Source: Hyaloscypha bicolor E (taxonomy: Eukaryota; Ascomycota; Leotiomycetes; Helotiales; Hyaloscyphaceae). From it: 64,000 nt of DNA. Location: the NCBI RefSeq assembly GCF_002865645.1, contig NW_020194517.1:434001-498000 (forward strand). Direction: 5' to 3'. Under the pieces are notes generated by a model, which was not told where the DNA came from, searched no databases, and was given only the letters and a program-made list of their open reading frames with translations. The stretch's first letter is position 1. Each line of letters starts with the position of its first letter. Below, piece by piece: positions 1 through 11,357 of this stretch. The position numbers were made by a program, and so were the translations under genes.

Positions 1-2964
1 ATATTGGTGGCCAAATCTCTGGACAAGGAGACAGAGATTCCGATGTCTCAATTCTTCAAAGGCTATCGAATGACAGCTCTTCCACCAGATGCCATTATCG
101 CTAGTATCCGAATTCCGGTCACCAGCGAGAAAGGCGAGTTCTTTCAGGCATACAAACAGTCGAAGAGGAAAGACGATGACATTGCGATTGTCAACGCTGC
201 CTTCAGAATGTCCCTCAATACGTCCAACACTGTAGAGAGTGTAGATCTTGTTTACGGGGGTATGGCTCCAACGACCGTTGCGGCCAAGACCGCCAATGCC
301 TACCTCGTAGGCAAGAGTTTCACCGATCCCGCTACGCTGGAAGGTGCTATGAATGCCTTAGAGCAAGGCTTTGATCTCAGATTCGGTGTACCCGGTGGCA
401 TGGCTACGTACAGAAAGTCTCTTGCCCTTGGATTCTTCTACCGCTTCTACCATGAAGTTCTTTCTAAGCTTGAAGTTAGGGAAGTGGACATTGATACTGA
501 GGTTGTTCCGGAGATCGAAAGAGTGATATCCACTGGAAAAGAAGACACCGATTCGACAATCGCCTACCAGCAAAACATTCTTGGAAAGGCAAATCCCCAT
601 GTGGCTGCGTTAAAGCAGACATGTGGTGAAGCTCAGTACACTGATGATATCCCGGTTCAAAAGAACGAGTTGTTCGGTTGCCTTGTGCTTTCAACCAAAG
701 CACGTGCCCAGATTCTGTCTGTAGACTACTCGCCAGCAATGGAACTTCCAGGAGTTGTTCAATGGGTTGATCATACAGATATGCCGTCACCAGAAGCAAA
801 TTGGTGGGGAGCCCCTGTTTGCGATGAAGTCTTCTTTGCGGTCAACGAGGTCTTCACAGCCGGACAGCCAATTGGTATTATTTTGGCTGACAGTGCACAA
901 CACGCTGCAGCTGGAGCAAGAGCAGTAAAAGTTGACTACGAAGAGCTGCCTGCAATCTTCACCATCGAGGAAGCAATTGAGAAAGAGAGTTACTTTGAGC
1001 ACTATAGGTATATCAAGAAAGGAGACACAGAGGAAGCATTCAAGAATTCGGATCATGTTTTCACTGGCGTTGCTAGAATGGGCGGCCAGGAACATTTCTA
1101 CCTGGAGACCAATGCATGTGTTGCAGTTCCCAAGCCTGAAGATGGAGAGATGGAGATCTATTCTAGTACCCAAAACCCCACTGAGACGTGAGTATCGTGT
1201 GGGCTATGAGAGCTGCAATTGCTAACGCTCAACAGTCAGGCGTACGTTGCGCAAGTCTGCGATGTTGCTGCCAATAAAGTTGTCTCCAAAGTTAAGCGTC
1301 TAGGTGGCGGATTTGGTGGCAAAGAAACTCGCTCAATCCAATTGACGGGTATCGTAGCTCTTGCGGCAAAGAGAACAGGTCGTCCAGTCCGCTGCATGCT
1401 GAATCGAGATGAAGATATGGTTACGTCTGGTCAAAGACATCCGTTCCTTGCTCGTTGGAAAGTGGGAGTCAACAAGGATGGAAAGCTCCAAGCTCTCGAT
1501 GCAGATGTCTTCTGCAATGGCGGCTGGTCTCAAGATCTGAGTGCTGCCGTTGTTGACAGGTCACTGTCACACAGCGATGGCTGCTATCTCATCCCCAGTG
1601 TCCATGTTCGAGGAAGAATTTGCAAGACCAACACAATGTCCAATACCGCCTTTAGAGGCTTTGGTGGCCCTCAAGGGATGTTCATTGCAGAGTCTTATAT
1701 GGAAGAAATTGCAGATCGTCTTGATATCCCAGTCGAGAAGTTGCGGGAGATTAATTTCTACAAGCCTCTTGAGGAAACGCATTTCAATCAGAGCCTCAAG
1801 GACTGGCACGTGCCGATCATGTACAAGCAGGTTCAGGATGAATCGAAATACGCTGAGCGACGAGAAGCTATCACCAAGTTCAACGCCACGCACAAGTGGA
1901 AGAAGCGAGGTCTTGCTCTTATTCCCACCAAGTTCGGTATCTCTTTCACGGCCCTCTTCCTCAATCAAGCCGGTGCGCTGGTCCATATCTACCACGATGG
2001 ATCCGTTCTTGTTGCTCATGGTGGTACGGAGATGGGGCAGGGCTTACATACTAAGATGACGATGATTGCTGCGGAAGCTTTGGGTGTTCCCCTCTCCGAC
2101 GTTTACATCTCCGAGACTGCAACTAATACCGTTGCAAACACTTCTTCTACAGCTGCGTCTGCATCGTCAGATCTCAACGGCTATGCCATCTTCAACGCAT
2201 GCGCGCAGATCAATTCTCGATTAGCCCCTTACAGGGAGAAATTTGGCAAAGACGCACCGATGAAGAAGCTTGCCAGCGCTGCTTATTTCGATCGTGTGAA
2301 TCTGTCAGCAAACGGCTTCTACAAGACTCCAGATATTGGATACACATGGGGGCCGAACGAAGGCCAAATGTTCTTCTATTTCACGCAGGGTGTTTCGGCT
2401 GCCGAGGTCGAAGTCGATACACTGACTGGAGACTGGACTTGCTTGCGAGCCGATATCAAAATGGACATTGGACGATCGATCAACCCTTCAATCGATTACG
2501 GCCAAATTGAGGGTGCCTTTGTTCAAGGAATGGGACTCTTCACCACAGAAGAGAGCTTGTGGTTCCGCGGCGGTCCTATGAAAGGCCAACTCGCAACTCG
2601 AGGACCAGGCGCGTACAAGATTCCCGGCTTCCGTGACATCCCACAAGAGTTCAACGTCTCTATGCTCAAGGGCGTCCAATGGGAGAACCTCCAAACGATC
2701 CAACGTAGCAGAGGTGTTGGAGAGCCGCCTCTCTTTATGGGCAGTGCCGTATTCTTCGCAATCCGCGATTCTTTGAAGGCAGCAAGGAAGCAATATGGTG
2801 TTGAGGCTGAAATTGGCGTCAACTCGAAAGATGACGGGCTGCTGAGGTTTGAGAGTCCGGCGACTCCCGAGAGGATTAGGACGAGTTGCGTTGATCCTAT
2901 TGTGAAGAGGGCTTTTGTCAAGCCTATGGAAGGGGAGAAGAGCTTTTTTATTGCGATTTGTTGA
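1..2964 (+). CDS. xdh: Xanthine dehydrogenase, 5' partial
   Basis: This gene encodes the molybdenum hydroxylase that oxidises hypoxanthine to xanthine and then urate in purine catabolism (hxA-type in Aspergillus). The frame is open from base 1, so the N-terminal 2Fe-2S part and start lie outside the window. What is visible is the end of the FAD domain (KRKDDDIAIVNAAFR), then the molybdopterin domain with GGGFGGKETRS, FRGFGGPQG, GGTEMGQGLHTK and the GVGEPPLF motif that carries the catalytic glutamate. The exons are 1-1187 and 1236-2964. The 48-nt intron has donor GTGAGT, branch GCTAACG and acceptor ACAG, and splicing restores QNPTETQAYVAQ. The C-terminus is complete and no break is seen. The identification is firm. 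Xanthine rather than aldehyde specificity is inferred from overall similarity. Confidence 0.96.
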
Positions 2965-3430
2965 ATAACATTGACATGAGAAACGGCTGGGTTTGCTTCA
3001 TTGTATTTATTGGTAAGGAGATACTACGATTATTTGCTCTTCCTTCCCCTTCCTCTCTGTTCAGGGTTAAAATTGTATTTAATGCCCGAGCTAGTAAGGG
3101 ACATTTAACCACCCGCCAACACAGAGAGACTCGATGCTTTCTATTCCCCCATCCAATCAACATATCGGGCTAGGTCGGATGGGAACAGTGACCAACACTT
3201 AAAGCGTAGTGCAGCACGTGCCATCCGCTACCTCAATGACTTCACCTGTCAAATGTAACGGATCTTCAACGTCAAAACAAAATGCACTCTAACTAGGATG
3301 TCGGAGTCACCATTCCTAACAAGGTAATTAAGAGATGAGAGTCCCAGGGCTTGGAGCCTTCGAATCTCCTTTTCTTTCCCCTGTCAAAACTCGCAGCTTT
3401 TTGTTTGAAGAAGTTACATCAGCTTGAAGT
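2965..3430. other. Intergenic, xdh 3' side to bli-4-like 5' side
   Basis: I see no gene here. This stretch should hold the xdh 3' UTR and the promoter of the following dehydrogenase. It contains only short overlapping open frames without family motifs. Confidence 0.5.
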
Positions 3431-4782
3431 ATGATGACACTTAGACTCAGCAGTCCTGCACCTCTGCTCAAATTTCTCCACAGACAATGTTCCTCTAGAC
3501 TCATCATATCCGTTAGTTCTTCATTCAATTTCAAAAATATCAATCCATCACGTTCAAGGAGTCTGCATACTAAACCACCCAAAATGGCAGCAATCGTCGA
3601 CACAGTCAGATCCACCATCGCCGAGAACTTCGGCGGGGCAAGGTACCTCCCCCCCTTTCTCCTTCCTTCATTTCTTACTAATTCCAACAAGTCACTCCCT
3701 CGCAAAACCCGAACATCAATTCTCCCTCTCCGAGGTCCCTGACTTAAGTGGGAAAGTGGCACTCGTGACCGGAGGGTCAGAGGGTATAGGATATGGCTGC
3801 ACCCACACGCTGCTCTCGCACAATATAAGCAAGCTGTTCATCCTCTCGCTTTCCCAGGAAGTCGTCGATGGAGCGTTGAATTCGATAAGCGAGGAGATGG
3901 GACCGGAGGCAGCGAGGAAGGTTACGTGGGTCAAATGTGATGTTGGAAATTGTAGGTCGAAAAGATTTCTATTCTGGACAGCCCCATAAAATTCTCCGGA
4001 GGCAATGTCCTAGAGTTTCCTGTGAAGGGAATTGCTGACTCTATCGTTATGCAGGGAAGGCTGTGGCGAAGACAGCAGAGGAGGTTGCTGAGAAGACGGA
4101 TAGACTTGATATCTTGATCTTGAACGCAGCGAGGGGAATTATGACCTACCAACTCACCGAGTATGGAGTCGATCGGCACATGGCGGTGAACCATTTCGGG
4201 CATGTGATCCTGGCAAGTCATTTGATGCCCCTAATGAAGAAGACTGCGGAGAAAGGGGACTTCGTCAGGATCGTGACGCTGGGATCGAACGCTCACCAAG
4301 CTACGCCTTCTGACTGCAAATTCGAGAGTTTGGAGGAGTTGAACACAGATCTTGGACCTAATGGACAGTATGGCCGAGCGAAATTGGCACAGATGCTGTA
4401 TGCGAAGTTCTTGAACAAGCATTTGACGCAGGGGAAGGAGCCGAAGATCCTGGCGAATACTGTACATCCTGGGTTTGTGGATACGAAGATGAGTCAGGAG
4501 GATATACACGAACCCTACCCACTTGGCGGTTATGCGATGAGTGTGGGAATGAAGCCATTTAAGAAAGATCAGTGGCAGGGCTGCGTAAGTGCTGTCTTCG
4601 CTGCCACGAAAACGGAGAGGAGTGGCGAGTATGTCTGTCCACCTGCCATTCCGGAGAAGGGGAATGCGTTGTTTCAGGATGAGAAACTGGCAGAGAGTTT
4701 GATGGCGCTGACGAGGAAGGTGGTTAAGGAGAAGATGTATGAGGAGAGCATAGGGAAAGGGTGTCCGATGGAGTTTTACTAG
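3431..4782 (+). CDS. bli-4: Bli-4-like short-chain dehydrogenase, possibly mitochondrial
   Basis: This is an NAD(P)-dependent short-chain dehydrogenase resembling the light-induced Bli-4 proteins of filamentous fungi. The exons are 3431-3642, 3692-3951 and 4055-4782 (399 aa). The Rossmann motif is TGGSEGIGYG, the NNAG-like motif is LNAARG, and the active site includes the tyrosine and lysine of QYGRAKLAQ. HPGFVDTKM follows, and the family-typical DIHEPYPLGGYAMSVG lies near the C-terminus. There are two in-frame starts. ATG 3431 gives a 51-residue leader rich in Arg and Ser with no acidic residue, ending near RSLHTKPP, which looks like a mitochondrial presequence. ATG 3584 has a strong AAAATGG context and gives a 348-aa form that begins like a normal SDR. 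The gene is convergent with RRP12, only 98 bp away. The physiological substrate is unknown. Confidence 0.9.
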
Positions 4783-4880
4783 ATGAAGCACTCTATAGTA
4801 CTAGTTATTTTGGGGACAATGGGCACTTGGACGAAACATGGGAAGCAACAGTATTCATGACATTGATGCTAGCCTTTTAC

Positions 4881-7800
4881 TCATCTCCTGCCTTTCCCAC
4901 GAGGTGATTTTATGACTCCGCCACGGCCTCTGTGACCACCGTTTCCATGCCGTTTTTCTTCGCCCAATCCTCTCCTTCCACTAGCAATCCCACCTCTGCC
5001 TCCTCTCGGACCGCCTCTGCCACCTCGGCCCCTGGAGTTGTCCCGAGAATTGCCACCGATCTGCTTTTTCACAACCTTCAGATCATCCTCATCGACGTCC
5101 ATCTCATCGTCTTCATCTTTACTCCTCTTGTTCGAGAACTTCAGTCTTCCACCTCTGCCTCTCTGAACTGCATCTCTCCCCTTGATAGCTTTCACATATG
5201 CGCCCACGCCACCTTCATCATCTCCTTTGTCATCAGCCGGGGTATCAAGAACCATCGCACCATCATCGCTATCACCATCAAGTAACAATTTGCCATCCAG
5301 ATCAAACCTTGCTTTCGTTTTGCCAGGTGCGCGTCGCTTGAGCGGTTTCGTTGATGAGATATTCGCCAGCGCTCTACGATCCAGCAGATCAAGAGGTTCG
5401 TCTTCGTCTTCCACGATATATGTCTTTCCGCCTTTCTTTGCCCCTTTCTTGCTCTTGCCGAGGACTTCGTTGTCTGAGACATCCGATCCATCTGAGCCAT
5501 CATCACTGCCGTAGATAGCTTCATCGTATTCGCTCTCGAAGCGGCCTTTCCTCTGGCCAGTTTCGCCTTCTTCATCGCTACCTTCGGCACCTGCTGCTTT
5601 GGCGGCATCCTTATGTCTTTTATTTCGCTCTTTCGTCTTCCGAATATTGGCGATGAGCTTGCGGTCTTCTTCGGGACTGTATTGGTTTATAGTAGAAGCT
5701 CCAAATCGGCGAATCATCCGTTCGAGGATGTGCTTGACTTTCGCCTTGAAATGTGCTTTGTGCTCGTGACTCCATACCATTAAATTTGGTATTAAAGTCT
5801 TGAGTCGGGGGAGCATGAGATCCTCAGGTAGACTGATGACACAGACTTTCACAAACCCCAATACACTTCGGACGATTTCGCGGTTGTTGGAGGTGAGGAA
5901 AAGATCTAGGGTTTCAACAAGTTCGGAGACGGTTTCTGGTTTAAGAGCAGCCCGGAACTGGTAGAGAATCCTAGTCAGTGCTGTGATACAAGCTGATTGC
6001 ATATGTGGCGAGTTGCCCGCCAAACCAGCGCTGACCATGGTGAAGTATTCTTCGAGGGTTCCTTCGACTGCTGGGGTATCCTTTGGCATGTGTGCTACTT
6101 TGTTGTTCTCGATCAACACACCAGGAGCTGCTGCAATCTTCTCACCCATAAGAACAAGAAGGTCAAAAGCAGCTGTTCGGGCACGCTCATTGACTTCCTT
6201 GCAAGAGATGACAACCTCGGAGAGAATTGCAGGGATAAAATGGAGGGAGTCATTCGGTAGGAATGGAATGAGTGTCGATATTGCGGCAAGTCGATCTCTC
6301 TTCGCTGGAGCTGATACTTTCTCTGCACTGCCGAGAAGTAACTGTTGAAGCTCGGCACTTCGTTCTTCCAAGGCAAGCTTGCCAACTGGAGATTCGGCTA
6401 GTCGGGGGATGAGCTTGTATGCTTTCTTCTGCAGTTGTGGATCGTCATCTTTGATGATAATTAAAGACGCGATATTGAATAGAGTGCTGAAACTTTCTCT
6501 CGGTAGATAGATGGAGATGGTAATGACAAGGTCCATGAGAGTATGGCTCATAGGTGGCATCTTATCTGTTGCGCTCTGCTGCTTTTGCTTCTGTTTTTCT
6601 GCCTGCGTTTGCGTCCCTGCCTCGGAGAGTGACGACTGCAGCATCGTTGTGACCCGCTCAAAAGTCTCCATGATCTCCTTAGAAGGAGCAATGCTCAGAT
6701 AGGCATTGATGCAGCATAGGATATAGCCTCTGTACTGAGGCAAGGTCTGGCTGTAGACATTAAACAGAACAGCTAGCATATTACTTGCGAATCCTGACAA
6801 GTAGTCGAGGTTCTTCTGAGCAGCAGCCTTTGAAACGCGATGTTGGAGAACAAGATCGTCCTCGCCTTCAATGTCAACAATCGCTTGGTTCGACTCCACT
6901 AATGTCTGAAGAGCTCTGCAGACGTCAGATCGCAAGTTGACTTGCTTGTACAGTAGATTTGAAACCAATTCTGCAAATTCTTCGTCAAACGACTCGACCA
7001 GATCCAATGGTAGATCACAATATCCGGGGAGGAGCGCCCATATTTGCTGAACTAGAGTCTCGAAAATCTTGATCTCCATGGTCTTTTCAGCTTCACCATG
7101 GTCGATGACTCTTTGGAACATCAGTTCGCTGAGCGGAACGAACTCAGTCTTAAAATGTTGCAGATTCGTGTTGTTAACATAGTCGCGCAGAATAGGTAGC
7201 ATCCAGGCTCGTCCAGGCTGTCCTGGCTTTGGTTTTGCAAGATTGAGGGGTAGGATCTTGAGAACGCTCTCTGGCCCCATGGCTCGAACAGCTTTCCCAA
7301 TGATCTCATCTGCCTCTTTCTTGCCACTAAAGGATTCGTTGCCACGAAGCTCGCCAATAGTTTTCACAACATCAGCTAATATGGGATCTGCTTGCCATCG
7401 AAGGCCGTCGAACATGGCTCCCATGACATTGAATGTTTCCATCCAAGCAGCCTGGTATTTGATACTCAAAAGATCCACTGCCACTTTTGCAAGCCTCCGC
7501 AGGATTTTCTCGTCGTATATTGACGGCTCCAAGAGAACAGAATCCGGGACGCAATTTGCCATAAACGAGATCAAACATTCCGAGGCAGAAACTCGAATGT
7601 TGTGTGATAAAGATGCCAGGAAGGCTGAAATCAAATTGAACAACTCCGGGAGCTTTTGGAAAGTCTCTTCGGGTTCGATTTGCGCAGAGACGTCATAACC
7701 TCTCGAGAGCACAGCAATCCAGGGTGGGAGGAGTTGGGAGTCATTCTGAGATGGTCGTAGCTCTGAGATTACCTCCAACAGCCTCGGCAGTTTTGAGGAG

Positions 7801-8689
7801 GATTCGTCATTCGCCATACCCTCGAAAATGATCTCGAAAACCTCGAATGCAGCCATAGTCATATATTCGTTGCTAGATTTTGAGATATTGAGAAGCACTT
7901 CGCACAATTCTTCGATCTTCTTGCTAGGCCAGCCTCCCGAAGCAGCCGCGACTGTTTTGACCAACTGTAATGCGTGTATCAATGCCGGTTCGTGCTCGGT
8001 TGTCTCGCTTTTCCTTTGTTTCTTTGCTTGGGTTGATCGCGCAGCAAGTTCACTCAAACTCTTCAAAGCGGTCTCAGCACACATATCTGCAGCAGGGTGA
8101 TCAACAGCTGGACTCGGTGGTGGGTTCTTCAAGACATTGGTAATAGCTTCTTGTGCCCGCTTCCTGATCTTCGGCCTGTGATCAACTGCCAGATTTAGGA
8201 GACCAGCCATAGCTCTTCGGGGGCCGATTTGTGTTTGTGAAAGTTCCCATGCCGCTGAATCTTGAGCAACCAATAATGACTCGAGGCATCCTATCGAAGG
8301 TCTGAGCAAGGGAGCGTCTGCTTCGGGGAAAGTCAAGGCCGGGGCAATATTTGTGAGGATTTGTGAGAACTTCGAGCGGAGGAGAGGCTGCGGGGCATAT
8401 GGAGTAACGACATCGAGGAGGTAGACAACCGAAGTTGCTAAATCTTTATTGACGCCTGCTGCCGAGACAGCTTGTCGAAGTAAGGCAAGAAGTGCTGCGA
8501 AATATCCAGTTGGTGAGGGTTCTGTTTTCTGGTCCCGCAGTGTATCCTCCACCGCGGACAGTACAATGTGTGTCTAATGTCTTGGTTAGTACACTCTATT
8601 CAGAATGGCTTGGAGATGGTTAATACTACCTGATGCTGGTTCTGCAGCTTCGGCGATCGGATCTTGTCGAGCTTCTCTTGGAGAGACAT
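4881..8689 (-). CDS. RRP12: Ribosomal RNA-processing protein 12 (RRP12, NUC173 family)
   Basis: This is a HEAT-repeat ribosome-biogenesis factor that acts in nuclear export and maturation of pre-ribosomal subunits. The exons on the minus strand are 8689-8630 (20 codons, MSLQEKLDKIRSPKLQNQHQ) and 8573-4881. The 56-nt intron 8574-8629 has donor GTAGTA and acceptor TTAG. The protein is 1250 aa, close to the family's usual length. The body is made of helical repeats. A basic segment, NIRKTKERNKRHKDAAKAAG, is followed by acidic serine-rich low-complexity sequence and an RGG/GRG-rich tail (about the last 50 residues) suited to RNA binding. The start at 8689 is chosen because the spliced N-terminus matches the conserved MSLQEKLDKIRSPKLQNQ opening of the family. 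The gene is divergent from the ER thioredoxin-like gene. Confidence 0.93.
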
Positions 8690-9289
8690 CTTGAACGAGT
8701 AGATGGGCCCTTTGCGCCTTGCTGCGAGTTTTGTCGAAAATGTCTCTCGCAAAAAAAGTTTCGCGATAATCGATAGCAAGCGACCACTTGCGCAAAGTCC
8801 GCCGTAGCGACAAGGCTCGGCCCAATATCTGGAAAACGTGCCCGGAGGGCTTGTTGCGTTTGGGATTAGCTCCGGATCTGCTCGTCAGGTTTGCCAATGA
8901 GACGAGCCATTCTGAACAGTACGCACGTGGGATGGAAAGTACTGCGAGCTGGCCTGTGCTTCTTGCCAGGGTCAAACTCTCGGCCTGGGCTTGCTCATCT
9001 TGTCTGGTGTGGAGAGGCGCTGGCTGGCGGGAGAACCAGCAGCAACAGAGCACCCTGACTTTCTGTTGCCTTCGACTGCGAACCGTCAACATCTGGCCTC
9101 ATCCTCTGTCGTTGCACAATATTACTTGACTGTAATCTTTGCCAAATTTCTGAATTGCTTCGTCTCTCCTTGACTTTTGTCTGTTATTGCCCGCGGTGCG
9201 CATTCCGCTGCGCTTAGCCTTATCGCGCCTTTCTACTCCCTCCACATCTCACTCTCCAATTCCAACCAACAAAACAGAAATCAACAACC
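8690..9289. promoter_or_regulatory. Divergent promoter region, RRP12 / ER thioredoxin-like gene
   Basis: This 600-bp gap separates two divergently transcribed genes and must contain both promoters and 5' UTRs. Open frames inside it show no family motif. No specific binding site is called. Confidence 0.5.
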
Positions 9290-10261
9290 ATGCGCTTCTC
9301 TACCGCGACTCTTCTGGCGCTCCCGCTGCTTGCGGCTGCCACTCAAGAAGCTTCTCCTCTGGACCAAGCCAAAGCCCAGGCGGAATACTGGCTTGGGAAG
9401 ATCGCCTCATACATTCCAAACCCAAACAAGCCTCACAGTCCCCAAGAGCCCGCAGCCAAGGCCGGTGGCAGGACTCTCAAAATTTTGACCCTTAATGACT
9501 GGGAGCAAACAATTCGATCAAGCGTTAAGTCTGCAAGCACAAAGCCTGAGGAGTGGTGGATTCTAGTTACTGGAGGCAACAAGACCTGTTTCGGCCAGTG
9601 TGGACAAATCGAAAAGGCATTCAATGAGACTGCTCTCTTGTGGTCCCACAATCCTGCCGCTCCGCATCTGGGATACCTCAACTGCGAAGCCCAGCCAGTA
9701 CTCTGTAACGCCTGGAGCACCGGAGCACCAACTCTTCAGATCTTTGAGGTTCTCCCTCCTCCTGCCAAAGTCGATGTTCGCAGCAAAGGTTTAAACACTA
9801 CTACGACCACTGTCAAGACATTCACAGATCTCCACGCTTCGAAAGCATGGAAGGAGCAGACTCCTTATGAGGGCTTGTTCCACCCATTCGATGGCTTCTT
9901 TGCTAAGAATGGTCTTGCCGTTCCCCTTGGATATTTCTTCTGGGCTTTTGCCATCATTCCTAGCTGGATGTTTATGATTGGTATTTCGTTCCTTAGCAGA
10001 AGCATCATGTAAGCCCCGAATTAGGCTCTTGGTCGAAATTATTTGCTGACAGCTAGTTTAGGAGCAATAGAGCCATGGGCACTCAACCAGCGAGACCAGC
10101 AGCTGGTGCAGCACCAGCTGGAGGAGCAGCACCCGCTCGCGTAAGAGGCGCCCCGCCGGGTGATGGCGTATCCTATTTATACTAACTCTCCATAGTAAAT
10201 CGAGGATGAGATAGAGAAGGCTGTGCAGGAAGGAACTTTCACAAAATGGTTAGGGCAATAG
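9290..10261 (+). CDS. ER thioredoxin-like membrane protein
   Basis: The protein opens with a clear signal peptide (MRFSTATLLALPLLAAA). A thioredoxin-like region follows with Cys pairs in KTCFGQCGQIEKAF and LNCEAQPVLC, and a hydrophobic membrane segment (GYFFWAFAIIPSWMFMIGISF) lies near residues 215-235. This suggests an ER membrane protein with a luminal thioredoxin fold; redox activity is not shown. The exons are 9290-10008 and 10062-10140, then a third exon whose acceptor is uncertain. The canonical CATAG at 10195 is followed at once by TAA (266 aa). The AG at 10204 instead gives 18 more residues, DEIEKAVQEGTFTKWLGQ, ending at 10261 (284 aa). Branch TACTAAC lies upstream of both. The span given assumes the longer form. 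I do not recognise a named homologue. Confidence 0.72.
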
Positions 10262-10396
10262 GGTGGATTACGGGACTCTTCATGGCATGGTTTCATGGCA
10301 GGCTGTGTGTGGGCTCAGAAAATTATATAGTGATCAATCATAATTCCATTGGGTATCAAAACGCCTAAAACCCCCACCCATGACCCTTCCCATGCG

Positions 10397-11004
10397 TCAT
10401 TTCTTCTCACAAGACTTCTCTAGTCTTTCTAAACCCTCCAGGACTTGTCCTCGAAGCTGTCCATTTGCTAATCGCCCATACCGAAGATCGCTAAGTCCTC
10501 CAACCGTGTTCCGCATCTCTTCCAGCAAGGTGCCCGCTTCTTCATCCAGCCTCCTGATCTCGTCCTCCACATCCTCAACTGCGCTCTCCAATTCAGGTAA
10601 TATTGAGGTCAGCGTATGTGGGTTTGAAATCGGTAGATTAGCACTCTGCCCGAATAACTATTTCCTATCAGCATCACATCTTTTAGCATGAATCCCGCTT
10701 GGCTTACAGCAGTCTCAACAGCCACTTCATCATCCTGCTCCTCCTTCTCAGCTTCCCTCCTAGCCCTCACAACTGCCCGTCTTTGCATATTTCCCCTCTT
10801 CACTTCGGCAATGATATTCTTGGCCACGGCATCTGTGATTCGTGCCCGCTGATTCTGGAGATCTCGGTAAAGGGCTTTGACTTGTGGGGAGGATTGTTGT
10901 GATTTGGGGAAGAGCTGGGTGAACGATTTTAGGGTTATAATTGCCGGGAGAGGAGCAGGTGGGAGAAGAAATGCCGAGAGAAGGGTTGCTTCTGTTGGTG
11001 GCAT
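10397..11004 (-). CDS. nkp2: Inner kinetochore protein, Nkp2/Cnl2 family
   Basis: This is a small subunit of the constitutive centromere-associated (Ctf19/CCAN) complex. The exons on the minus strand are 11004-10708 (99 codons) and 10657-10397 (86 aa plus stop), joined over a 50-nt intron with donor GTAAGC and acceptor ATAG, for 185 aa. The N-terminus carries the family signature LLSAFLLPPAPLPAIITL, then FTQLFPKSQQSSPQVKALY and DLQNQR. The rest is predicted to be largely helical with a charged coiled-coil end (VEDVEDEIRRLDEEAG). The gene is divergent from eaf3, with 353 bp between start codons. Family assignment rests on these motifs and the length. Orthology to yeast Nkp2 or fission yeast Cnl2 is inferred. 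Confidence 0.85.
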
Positions 11005-11357
11005 CGTGATAGTTGTGTGTACGTTGGTGGTTTCAATTGTGAATGTTCAGCAATGACGATGGGCTTGCTTTGTTCTTTCCTGACTTGACCAGATGTCGTT
11101 GTGTAGAAGAAAGTACAAGAATGCCCACTACCACCCAAGGCACTCAACTAAAGAGGAGTAAATTCGGTGTCGACTCAGTCTTGTTATTAGAACTACTGAG
11201 GGCGGCAGGACGCGACTTGGGAAACGCGGTTCTTCCCCGGCCCGACCATTGATCCGTAGTTTACTTTATTTAATCGTTCACCTCCTCGCTTGGTAGTCCC
11301 CTCAATTTCAGAATACATCACGACGCGATCCCCAACTGTAACTGGAAAAGCATCAAG
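11005..11357. promoter_or_regulatory. Divergent promoter region, nkp2 / eaf3
   Basis: This 353-bp gap lies between two divergent start codons and should serve as a bidirectional promoter. No coding signal or named binding motif is called. Confidence 0.5.
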
